Assembly (NCBI RefSeq): GCF_901709675.1
Contig: NC_051101.1
Coordinates: 496,001 to 560,000, forward strand
Direction: 5' to 3'
DNA length: 64,000 bases
Source of the DNA: Syngnathus acus
Taxonomy: Eukaryota > Chordata > Actinopteri > Syngnathiformes > Syngnathidae
Shown: in pieces, positions 32,550-44,800 of the stretch
How positions within the stretch are numbered: position 1 is the first letter of the stretch
Layout of the letters: every line of letters begins with the position of its first letter
Position numbers and translations under genes: made by a program
The notes under the pieces: generated by a model
What the model was told of the DNA's origin: nothing
Database searches by the model: none
Seen by the model: the letters and a program-made list of their open reading frames with translations, nothing else

Positions 32550-32631
32550 GTTGACAGTCATAATGGCCCTCCGAAAGAAGCTACGGCGACAATGCGGCCC
32601 GCCAAAAAAAACGAGTCCCCCTGCTTTATGG

Positions 32632-33499
32632 CAGTGGTCCCCAACCTTTTTTGCGCCATGGACCGGTTACCTGTCAGAAATGTTTTCGCGGACCGGCCTT
32701 TATAAAAATAATACATTTATAATAAATATATAAATACGATGAAATAAAATGATAGACTGGCATAAAAAGGAGTATAAACGACATAAAAATAAAACTCACC
32801 ATTACGTTGAATTAGTGGGAGCACTGAGCTTGTTTCTCAGAAACGAGCCGGTCCCATCTAGGCGTAATCGGAGACAATGACACCCAAAGTGGTTAAGGTT
32901 TGTCTTTTAATGCAGGATGCTTGGTCTCCATGTGCCGAAGCAGTTTTGAAGGCTTCATTGCCTCGTTAGCTAGCCTGTCGCCACATATTATGCAGAGTGG
33001 GCTTGGCGTGTCAGAGTCACCTGTGGCGATAAATCCATATTTTAAGTAGGACTCCAGAAATTTGCTTTTAAATGCAGCTTTCCTTTTCTTAGAAGTCGTA
33101 GCCTCTTCGTCTTCCGTCTCCTCATTGGGCTTTTTTCCCTTTCCGAAGAAGCTTTTCAAACATCTCTGTTTCTTGCTTATATTTGCTTGCTTTACGGGCT
33201 CAACTGAGGTAACATGTCACGTGACCGAGATGAGCGTCTTGACCTGAACCAATGGATGAAATTGGGAGAGAATAGCCAATTTTTTTTATATTTTTCAAAA
33301 GAAATTTTTACTCATTTTTTGCTAGCTTTGCGGGTTCGACTGGGGAAACATGTCACGTGACCGGGACGAGCGTCTTGACCTGAATTAATTGATCGTCGTT
33401 AAAAGATTTCATTTTTTTTTTTCTGTGCGGCTTGGCGGCCCGGTACCAAGTGACCCACGGACCGGTACCGGTCCGCGGACCTAGGGTTGGGGACCCCTG
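32632..33499 (-). mobile_element. hAT element, inverted, perfect duplication
   Basis: Same family as 24436-26397. Begins CAGTGGTCCCCAACC and is flanked by CTTTATGG at 32624-32631 and 33500-33507. Holds only the BED-finger start of the transposase. It landed on the right-hand duplication of the neighbouring MITE. Confidence 0.9.
32893..33159 (-). pseudogene. hAT transposase N-terminal exon with BED finger
   Basis: About 88 codons: MKSFFGKGKKPNEETEDEEA, a KKRK basic patch, then LCIICGDRLANEAMKPSKLL and RHMETKHPALKDKP before a stop. The BED-type finger binds terminal repeats in hAT transposases. The catalytic RNase-H-like and hATC regions are absent, so this is an internally deleted copy. Confidence 0.75.
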
Positions 33500-33622
33500 C
33501 TTTATGGCACACATGAGCCGACGTCATCAGCGTGCACAAAATCCCCACACACGTTTTTTGTGTTGCCAGCATGACATCTGACCTTTGACATTTGAAATGA
33601 GTTTAATGTGATGTTTGGCTTT

Positions 33623-36600
33623 TCACACACTTTGAAGCTCATTCTTCGAGGCTTCCTGCCTTTCCCGCCGTCTTCGACACAGCCGAGACAAACACTCCAA
33701 CATCTGTGGACGAAAGCACACATGCGCACGCACGCACACATGCGTGCACGCGCGCACACGCGCACGGGTGAGAAGACGGGGGCGTTCTCCTGGCGCAGTG
33801 CAGACGTTCGAATGCGTTTGCGTACATTGGTGCGGGTGTGTTGGGTGCACGACGGCCTGTGCAGGATTCTCCTGTACAGGGTGCAGTTGTACAAGAACAA
33901 GATTCGTGTTTTCTCCCTCTGGAAGACAAAAAGAAACGCGGAGTGCATTTGGCTTATCTTCACGCAGGCACGCGCTCCCTCAGGCGGTGTCTCGCCAAAG
34001 GGCACTCGGCTGTCGTAAAAGCCGTATCACGACGCGCTAAGAAATGTATTACTCGAGCGGGCGGGCCTCCGTTTCTTTAGTAGTTAGGCGCCATACTTTG
34101 GCGCCATGTTGTGGGCAGCGCTCAAACTTTTGGGGCGACGGGGATTTTTGCTGTTCACGGCAGAGGTCTATATCCCCAGCAAGGAGGAGCGCCACTGTTC
34201 AAAAAGATTTTCCTGTTCAATATTATTACAGAAGGCCAAGCGGCTGACGTTGATCCGGCATGTCACGAGTCGGCAAGTGACAAACGGATATTCAAATGAT
34301 TTGGAAGGCTCGTTCGTACAACCGAGCGGTCAACAATCTGGTCCGGCATTTTGGAGCAGGTCGGCAGCTGTGTACGAGAGACGAGCCGCCGCTAGTTGGC
34401 GCTCGTGTCTGCGGCTCCAGCAGTACCGTAATTTTCGGACTATAAGTCGCGTTTTTTTCCATAGTTTGGGTGGGGGGGGCGACTTATAATAAGGAGCGAC
34501 TTATATGTGTTTTTTTTCAAAATTTTCCAAAAAAAAAAAAAAAGTGAAACCACGATAAACGAACCGCGTTGTAGCAAGGGATTACTGTAATTTGAATTTC
34601 AAGTGACGTCAGCAGCGCGGCGTGGCGCGGCGGTTGTTTACATAAAGGACAAAGATTGATCACGGGACGACGAAGATGACGAAGGGCCCCACGTACTACC
34701 GGCATCATTAGCGGCTTTGTTTCTAAGTAACACGGCGGACGAAGAGTTTGAAGGATTTAAGGATTTGGAGTGACACAGAAGGTTTGAAAAACTATTATGG
34801 CTTTTACCCACGCCCGGTCCTACTCTGCGGAGCTCTCTTTCACCTCTGTGGATTGAAGTCGGGGGCCGACGCTCGGCCGGGTGGCTGTCCAGGGACGGTG
34901 GATGGGGCTCGGACATGGCTTTTACGCACGCCTGGTCCTACTCTACTGAGCTCTCTTTCACCTCCGTGGATGGAAGTCGAGGGCCGGCGCTCGGCCGGGT
35001 GGCTGTCTGGGGACGGTGGATGGGGCTCGGTCATGGCTTTTACGCACGCCCGGTCCTATTCTATGGATCTCTCTTCCACCTCCGTGGCTGGAAGTCCACG
35101 CCGCCACACGCCTGGAAGTTTGTTTTGTTAAATAAAGAGCCGTTTACCAAACCCACGTCTTTCCTTGTACTTTGTTAACGCTACAATCTATTTATATACT
35201 AGATCTGTGGAATAACGACGAGGCTGACGTCAGGGCTCACGCGCGGCGTTGTTGACAAAGGACGAGGAATTTGATCGATGGATTTAATGATTTAGAGTGC
35301 ACAGATGGTTTGATAATATTATTGCTTATATAATAGTTATTTGATTTCTAATTTATATATCGTTATATGGGCCTGTGGAATATTTTGAAGTGCAAGCGCC
35401 GTCAGCGGCGCGCACCCATTGTTGACAAAGGACGATCGATGGATTTAATGAAATAGAGTGACACAGATGGTTTTATAAATGTGTTATTTATGTAATAGTT
35501 TTTTTAAATAACTCTGAATGTTACGTCAGGGCCGTTCTCGGCTCTTCGTTTGTGTTTATGTCACGTTAGCATACCTATCGTTTAGCCTGTTGTTGCTCGT
35601 TCATGACTGTTCTTGGTGTTGGATTTTGTCGAATAAATTGCCCCCCAAAATGCGATTTATACTCCGGAGCGACGTATATGTTTTTTTTCACTTTTTTGGG
35701 CATTTTATGGCTGATGCGACTTGTACTCCGGAGCGACTTATAGTCCGAAAATTACGGTACTCAAGCCCTGAAAGTCGCAGCACAGCAACCAAGAGCGCAA
35801 GAAAAAACGTCCGGGAAATATACTCCTGAAAAGCCTCCAACATTTGGCGTTGCCAGATTGTGCTTCAAAGTACAAAGTCAATCCAGCGCCACCGGGTCGG
35901 TCGGTTGGTTGGCAGCTGCACAGCGGACACCTTGACGCCAAGGTCGGTGGACGGTGCAATCGCCCGCAACATCTGCTGCATCGTTTCAAAAATGATTTTC
36001 TTGTGGAAAAAATTCTCTGCCTGCTTAATGGAGATCAGCAGAATGAGAGAACCTCTACAACTCCCAAAACAAATTGAAAGAAGTCCCTCGGATTCTCCAA
36101 ATCGTTGATTCATTTGAACAGTTGCGAGCTCACTCACAACACAAAAAGGCTAAAGGAAGTCCAAACAAAAGTCAACCCGATTGAAACAGCACGCTAAATG
36201 TGAAAGGGGGCGTTACCTGCGGGTGGTAGAAGGCGGCGATGACCCTGCGCAGGCGGTTGGTATAGACCTGAAGGCAGCTGGATAGCGCCGCCAGCAGGAG
36301 GCAGCAGGCAATGCTGACGTACGCCGAGATGGCCAGTGAGGAGGGCGGAGTGACGCAGCCTGCGGAGAGGGGGAGCGGGATGGGGGCGCAAGCTCACCCA
36401 GGTATCAATCATCAGCCAGCGGCGAGAGACCCCCGCCCCCCAACAAGTGACTCACGCTGGTTGTTGGATACCACATGAACGCTGGAGGATGTGTTGAATG
36501 CAGCAAAGGATTTCCGCAGGAGGCGGGCCAAAATCGAGTTTCCACTCACTTGGATGTCCACCTGCTGGGTGCCTGAAGAGGCCACGCCCGCCAACAATCA

Positions 36601-38795
36601 ACCGCCTGCGTGTTTATGTTGGAAGCCGGCAAGCCGCATTTGCATCTTACTGCTGACGTTAAAGGTGGTGTGCGTGTGCTTGCTGACCACGTCCAGAACA
36701 CGAAAGATGGATGCGTCCACCATCAGCAGGACCGCCGCCAGGAGGAGCACAGACAACACCTGAACCACACTCGCCAGCTGCGCACACACACACAAGGGTG
36801 ACGTGGGCGCTCCAGCGCGAGTGGGCGGGAGCGTGCACGCCGAGTGAGCCCACCACTTGTTTGACTTCTTCGGGGTGAATTCTCGGGCTCCAGGGGTCCA
36901 CAAAGTTGCGTCTCTCAGACGGCGTAAGGGGCAACAAATGCTGTTTGCCCTGAACACAGACAGGTGAGGACAAGGGGTGACAAAGGCAACAAGGATGCCG
37001 ACGGCCTCACCAGCGACTTCCTGCGGCGGTCGATGATGCCCAAGTACTTGGTGAGGTACACATTATCGAAGAAGACGTCTCCTTGGAAGCGCAAGACGTA
37101 AGCCAGAGACCTGAAGACACGCAGGGAGTGAGGATGGCCGAGGCGGTGCCGGTGAGGGTTAGGCGAGGGCCGTCCGCTGGCTTACTGCGCAAACACGGAC
37201 AGGAAGGTCAGGGACGCGAGGAGGCGCAGCACATCCAGCAGCCGGCGTGTGCGAGCGGCCAGCTGGCGGAAAGACTCGTGGATGCTCCGCATCAAGTCGC
37301 CGTCCGCCAGTTCCCCGTGCAGTGCCGTCCGCTGCCGATGTTCCTGTCACGACACAGCGACGCTGAGCGCCAATGCAGATATATGACTGGCAGACGCAGG
37401 GCTCTCACCACCTTGTAGACAACCCTGCTGGTGAACTCGGTGCTGAGGAGATCCATCGAAGCGTTGAGATGATCGAACAGCTGACCAAAGTTTTTCTCCA
37501 CCGGGATGTGCTGCTTGCACCAACCCGTCATCACTGAGGCACACAGGAACAAAAGATGGTCGTGGATGTCCACGCGAGGATGGCCACGTGCTGGCTGACC
37601 TTTCATGATGTCACACAGGAAGCTAAACTTCATGGGCACGCACAGGATGTTCTTGATGACGGGCACTTGGACGACCTGGACACACTCTTCCCACCTGCGG
37701 GAGAACCAATCGGCGCACTTCCGGATGCCCGCCTTGACCATGCCTACGCGTAATAGGAGACAAGCTTGGCGACGACCGTGACAAAGACGAGGTGGACGAG
37801 GAAGGCTCACCATCACACTTTGTGAGGGTGCTGAAGGCAAAGCGTTTCTGCGTGCCAGTCCGGTCGGCTGAGCGCCCGGCGGCGGCAGTGCCACCACCGG
37901 CGAGCACTTCCTGCCGGACGGCCGCAAAGGCCTCGCGGGCGCTGCTAGCCTTCGTCTTCAATTCCGCTTCATTCTGCTGGATGCGCACAACAACATTTCC
38001 AAGCGAGTGACGTGGGCGGCAAGTGGCATGCCGCCTTCACGCAAATTGAGCAGTTGTCATGCAACAAACCCGTTACGAGCCAAATTACAACCAAAGCCCT
38101 CCTGATTTGCCATGGAGCAATAGAGGGAGGCTGATCACATTTGGGCCTTACTGTGACTTCTTCCGCCACCTTGTGGAAGGGCGTGACGGCGTCTCTCCAC
38201 AGCAACTTGGTGTTGCGCACTTGAAGTTCCAGATTGCAAGTCAGGGACGCAGTGGCCTTCTCCATGTTGTGCTGGATATTGGACACCGGACCTGTCAATC
38301 ATCAGGCGCCTGCCTGTCAAGAATTCTTTGTTTTGATAGACACACCCTTGTTCATGGCACCCCGTTGCCCCCCCCGGTCTGGATCTTGGCTCTTAACCCG
38401 GACCACGATTTGAAAGGGCGCTGTTGTCAAGTTGTTGTCTTTCCATCTCGGGCACAGGCTCTCCTTTCTCAACAGCCTGCAATGCACTTGTCAGCCGCTC
38501 GTCCCTCAGCTGGTCCAAATGGCTCCCGCTTGCCTCCCAAGTGGAGCTTGTGAGAGGGAGCACGTCGGCCCGATTACAGCCCCCAAAACAGTTTGGAGTG
38601 TTTTTGTAAACCACTCGGCCCACCCAGTTTCACAGCCCTTCCTCTTTCACAACCGGGCTGGAGGACACTTGGTCACCATGACTGGGGACCTCTGTGACGG
38701 GAGACTGAGTGGAGTTGTGATGACATTATTGTCTGTTTATTGCCAATCATTTGTTGTTCAACTTTCAACCATCGCGCTGTCAAAGGGGAGCTTGC

Positions 38796-38855
<60 letters not shown>

Positions 38856-41800
38856 CGTCAACCTGAGTAGAGCATGGAGAGGACGAGCAGCATGAGGAAG
38901 GCACGTCCACGGGCGCCAAGGATGGTGGGAAACATCAGCAGGACGGCGCACCTGAAGACCGATGACGTGGCCCCGCCCAACGCGCAGGCCCCTGGAAATG
39001 GCCACAACTAGGGTCACACGTGCATCCTGTCGTCCATGCGACATCATCTTCATCTTCCTCACTCCTCCTCCTCACCCGTAAAGACACATCCTGTGGCCAG
39101 CTTGTGATAAAAAGTCAGCGGCAGGCCCGGTGCAATGGCGGCAAACATGGCTGCTCACATAAACACAACACACGACATCCTTTGTTATGCAGTGGGCAGC
39201 TGGCGCTAGTGTGACTTAGCGCCTGTAGACCTTGTGTGGCGCGTTTGACTGGAGACAAAGAGTCGCCGTAGTGAGTTGAGACTTCTCTGCAGTCAACACA
39301 AGGACTTACATGAAAAAGCAAAGAAAGAAAATAAAAAGCACAAAATAGAATAAAAGATGCAGCCGCGGCCATCTGCTCTGGTTCGTTCCACTTTCCACTT
39401 GGGCTCAGCTCTGAGAATCACGTCTTGGTGTCCATGGAGAATTACTGCCGCCAGAAAAGAGCGTCGGGAGCATACATGCAGTACTGGCGTGCCCAATATG
39501 CGCACTATGCTGTTAGCGTTAGGCCTCACGCGACGTCATCATTCTGTTACGTGTTATATCTTGTCTAGACGTGTAGCGCTGCATGGCTTGCAGCAGCGTG
39601 TCGTCGTAGAGTAGACTCCTACCCGCAAAGACGTCGCGGCATTTTAAATCAGGTAATGACATAAGAAAGAGTAGTCTTCATGACAATGAGCCAAGACAAC
39701 AGCAGTCAGGTGAGCAAGGCAACGTAACCCCTCTCTTTTTGTGGTGAGGCTACCCATTGCCATTAATTAATTTTACATATTGAATATGTAGCAGTGGCGT
39801 AGCCAAGCCGGGGCGAGCCGGTTGAAAAAAATCTAGCTTTTTCGATTCTTCATTTTCATGCCGTTTTTTTCTTTCGGTCTTGCGCGAATGTGCTTGCGCT
39901 ATTCTATGTGCGCGATGTTATCCATTCACCGTTTGCCTCCCGGACCCGGATGTTGTTTTAGCGATCAGCGAACGGCGTGGGTGATGTTCGATTTCTTTTC
40001 TCCTACATGAAGATGAATAAAAAGCGAATTACCGATTTCTTTGGTGTACCTAAAGCAAAAAATCGTCAGGAAGAGGATGATGCTTCTCGCGCTAGCTGTA
40101 GCATTGGTAGAGTTCCTGAAAGTCGACTCGGGAGCGACTCAGAGTCAGAGTCGAGCAGTGCCAGTGTCACAATCACTATCGAGAATGGTTCTGCATGCAC
40201 GAGTGGCAGTGCAACGCCAACTGGTACAACTAGTGCTACTGCTGCTGATGAGACCAATTCAGAAACTGATCATTCTAATCAGCACTCCTTCCCTCATAGT
40301 AGTGACTGTGTTTTCTTAGAATGTATATTACTAAATCAACCCAAGGTGGACTATATTTTTGGCTCATATATTTTTCATATTCATTATAGCAGTGTATTTG
40401 TTATTCATTGTAGTTATTGAAGTAAAATACTGAATCTCAGTTATGAATCTCTCTTATGTTGCCTGGATTTCATTATGCTATACCACTCCAATATGAATGG
40501 ATGTTGTAACTGCTGATCTATGTTCAATAAACAAGGTTGTACTTCTAAGAAATTCCAAGTTATTACTGATTACTGAGTTGATTTATTACCCTGGAACTAT
40601 ATGTTAAAAATATAAGGTTTTTTTACATTGAAACATCTGGTTGTGGGGCCTGTGGGCGCGCGCCCCTACTGGAAAAATTCCTGGCTACGCCACTGATATG
40701 TAGTGTATTTTTATTTAGGTCTCATGCAATGTATATTTCATTTCTAAGCTTAGAGGTGACTAGGTCACGCACGCATAGGATTTTATGGGGCCTGGGCCAC
40801 GAAGGCAGACTTCCTGGCACCAGGATACAGGAATCGGCCATTTAGTTAGAATCAACAAGGCAGGCTGGGAGGTCAGAGGACATCCAGCAGCCCTCGTGTG
40901 CGTGCGCGTAAGTAGTAAGAGTAAGGGGGGGCGCGGGGTATAAGACCCAAGGCGGGAGAAGACAAGGGGACTTCTTTTTTTGGCTAGAGAGAGACACTTC
41001 AATTCTGACATCGGTTGAATAAAATCTTTCCCCAATCAGCCGTGTGTCACTGAAGTTTTCCTGCCCTGAGCCAGCCACCTATCCACCGTTTGATCTTAGA
41101 GACCAGCAGAACATCGAAGATAATTCACCACAACTTCTTAACGTATTAATTGATATAAAAAACGTTTTAGACCAGGTTACTAAAAGGCAAGCTACTATTA
41201 TGGGGCAGTCTATTAACTGAGGAAATGCTGTGAATTTAAGTGCAGCCAATTTGTTACCTCTATTTACCTATCTACTAACCTGTTGTATTTTTACACTTCT
41301 GTAGATGCTGTTACTGAGTAGGGGGTAGAGCAACTGTTTATATAAAACTGAGTAATTGTTAATCTTATTCATATTAAACTTAATTTGAGTCAATCAAATT
41401 TTGTCTCTCTGGTCTCTCTTTGTGGACGTGACATATTTTTGCGTAGGGCCCCCTGGAGGTCTGAACCGGCTCTGCATACATGGCCAAACATTCGCAAATA
41501 TGAGTGTCTAGTAATTTGAGTGGTCGACGTCGCCGAGTTAGCCGACTTGTTTTCAGAGCTCAAAAGACAAAATGTTGCTCTCGCACTTTTCTGCTCACAC
41601 CGCTTTTTGGGTAATAAGCTAAGTCAGGGGTCGGCAACCCGCAGCTCTTTAGCCCCACCTTAGCGGCTCCCTGGAGCCTTTGCAAAAATGCGTGAAAATG
41701 GAAAAATATGTTTTTTGTTGTTGGTGGTATTTTCAAAATATGTTTTTTAGATGTTAATCATGACACAAACATTCTTATGCTGTAAAAATTTATGTAGTTT

Positions 41801-44800
41801 TAAATATATTAAAATGCCGAATTTCAGAATGGCGTCAAACAGCCAAATTGCGTCTAACAGCCAAATTGCGTCATAGCCTGCGGCACAACAATATAATTAC
41901 GTGAGCTCTTTGCATAAACCTCGATGCAAAGAAACTCCTCTTTTTGGGTACCTTTACATGCTACAAGGAGTATATACAGAGGCGTAGCCAGGAATTTTCC
42001 CAGTAGGGGCGCACGCCCACAGGAAAAAAAATCGAACATCACCCACGCCGTTCGCTGATCGCTAAAACAACATCCGGGTCCGGGAGGCAAACGGTGAATG
42101 GATAACATCGCGCACATAGAATAGCGCAAGCACATTCGCGCAAGACCGAAAGAAAAAAACGGCATGAAAATGAAGAATCGAAAAAGCTCGATTTTTTTCA
42201 ACCGGGGCGCAGGGAGTCCTAACCGGGGCGCCGCCCCGGCTCGCCCCGGCTTGGCTACGCCTCTGAGTATATATTACAAAGGAGACTTTCTACTTAATTG
42301 TGATCATCATTCATCCATCCATTTTATTACTCAGGTATTTTCAAAGCAAATCAATATTGTTGCATTTATTAATTTGCTTTAAAATGACAGCGCAATATAA
42401 TTAAAAGCTGACACTATAGCAATGTCAAACGTGTTCATGTAAGAAAAAGCCACACACGTTTTGTGATCAAATCTTTCATAACGAGAATGATTTGAGTGAA
42501 TTGATTTGAATGAATAATTGAGAAGTAATTTCAGTTCCGAAGGCTCCTTTTGTCCCAAGCAAAGTGACAGGTGGTGGGGAGGGGGGATAAAAATTGTAAC
42601 AGGAACTCTATAAAAAATGTCAAGCCGTGAAAATTTGTGCACCCCTCCCATTTTGAGAACGGTGAGTCCTGGACATCGACTGGCTTTTTTTCTATCTTCC
42701 TGGGGGTCTGTTCAGGTTGTGTGGCAAATTTGAACAGGTTCCCTCATTCCTACGCCAAATTACAGGGGGGGAACAAATCCTCACGGCTGCCCCGTGAGGA
42801 TATGTTCCCCCTCCTTATTTTGAGAACGGTGAGTGCTGGACTCCAGCTGTTTTTTTTCTGTCTTCCTGGGGGTCAGTTCAGGGAGTGTGGCAAATTTGAA
42901 CAGGTTCCCTTATTCCTCTGCCAAATTACAGGGGGGCAACACATCCTCACGGGGCAGCCGTGAGGATGTGTTCCCCCCCCCTTATTTTGAGAACGGTGAG
43001 TGCTGGACTCCAGCTGTTTTTTTTCTGTCTTCCTGGGGTCAGTTCAGGTAGTGTGGCAAATTTGAACAGGTTCCCTCATTCCTCTGCCAAATTACAGGGG
43101 GGGAACACATCCTCACAGGGCAGCCGTGAGGATGTGTTCCCCCCCCCTTATTTTGAGAACGGTGAGTGCTGGACTCCAACTGGTTTTTTTCTGTCTTCCT
43201 GAGGGAACCTGTTCAAATTTGCCACACTACCTGAACAGACCCCCAAGAAGACAGAAAAAAAACAGTTGGAGTCCAGCACTCACCGTTCTCAAAAAAAGAG
43301 GGGGGGGGGGACATATCCTCACGGGGTAGCCGTGAGGATGTGTTCCCCCCCTGTAATTTGGCCTAGGAATGAGGGAACCTGTTCAAATTTGCCACACTAC
43401 CTGAACTGACCCCCAGGAAGACAGAAAAAAAAACAGCTGGAGTCCAGCACTCACCGTTTTCAAAATAAGGGGGGGAACATATCCTCACGGGGCCGGCGTC
43501 AGGATGTGTTCCCCCCTGTAATTTGGCCTAGGAATGAGGGATTCTGTTCAAATTTGCCACACAACCTGAACAGATAGAAAAAAAGCCAGTCGATGTCCAG
43601 GACTTACCGTTCTCAAAATGGGAGGGGGGCACAAATTTTCACGGCTTGACATTTTTTATAGAGTTCCTGTTACAATTCTTATTCCCCCTCCCCACCACCT
43701 GTCACTTTGCTTGGGACAAAAGGAGCCTTCGGAACTGAAATTTCTTCTCAATTATTCATTCAAATCAATTCACTCAAATCATTCTCGTTATGAAAGATTT
43801 GATCACAAAACGTGTGTGGCTTTTTCTTAAATGAACACGTTTGACATTGCTATAGTGTCCGCTTTTAATTATATTGCGCTGTCATTTTAAAGCAAATTAA
43901 TAAATGCAACAATATTGATTTGCTTTGAAAATACCTGAGTAATAAAATGGATGGATGAATGATGATCACAATTAAGTAGAAAGTCTCCTTTGTCATATAT
44001 ACTCCTTGTAGCATGTAACGGTACCCAAAAAGAGGAGTTTCTTTGCATCGAGGTTTATGCAAAGAGCTCACGTAATTATATTGTTGCTTTTTGGTGAAGT
44101 GAATGAGTGTTCCGTCTGTACGACTGGTCTTTGAATGCACCCCGCTTCAATGGCAGAACGCAGATGAACTTAAAGACGTCAAATGAGAATAATCCTTTAT
44201 AAAAATTAAAATTGACTGACGCAAACGTGAGTTCTTCATGTTTTTATTGAAAACAACATAGTGCTGATGCCGTACGACGCCGTACGACATCGGTTTTTCT
44301 CTTTCCAAATAAGGCGTGCGCGCTCCCGCGGCAGGGGGAACAAAATCTCACGGGGGAACCAAATCTAGCACAACACCTGTTTGAACCATTTGCTTTCATT
44401 GCCAATGCCGAAGGATTGCCTGCATGTTTGATTTGCAATGAGAAGTTGTCAAATCACAAGAAGAGCAATTTGGAGCGACATTTTCAGCTAAAGCATGCTA
44501 AATTTGCTGCCGATCACCCAGTTGGAGCTGAAAGGAAAGGTGCAATTGCAGTGCTGTTGGAGAAATTGGAGGACCGAGAAAACGGTTTCAAGAAGAGGAT
44601 TGCATCTCCAAACTCTACTACTGCTGCAAGTTTTCTTGCAGCCCGGGAGATAATAAAGTTCGGAAAACCATTCGCCGATGGTGAGTACATGAAGGATTCA
44701 TTCATTAAACTACCAGAGTGCCTATTTTCGGACTTAAATAAAAAAAAAAAACGGGATCATTCAGAAATTTGAAGACATGCCTCTCGCCGCAAAAACAGTG

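Larger units (their letters stand above)
31470..32623 (-). mobile_element. hAT-type MITE (54772 family) with nested SINE and hAT MITE
   Basis: Inverted copy of the element at 54772-55093: begins CACAGGTGTCAAAC at 31470, is interrupted at GGTTGACAG, and resumes at 32550 (GTTGACAGTCATAATGGCCC) to CCCCTG at 32623. Flanks CTATATGG (left) and CTTTATGG (right) are an 8-bp duplication with one mismatch. Confidence 0.75.

Noticed and set aside
34748-35131. 127-codon frame over the ~118-bp repeat
   Set aside because: Lies inside a TA-flanked element in an intron and shows no recognisable domain; repeat periodicity explains it.
40741-41090. Possible solo LTR (TATA box followed by AATAAA)
   Set aside because: No TG...CA ends or flanking duplication could be found.
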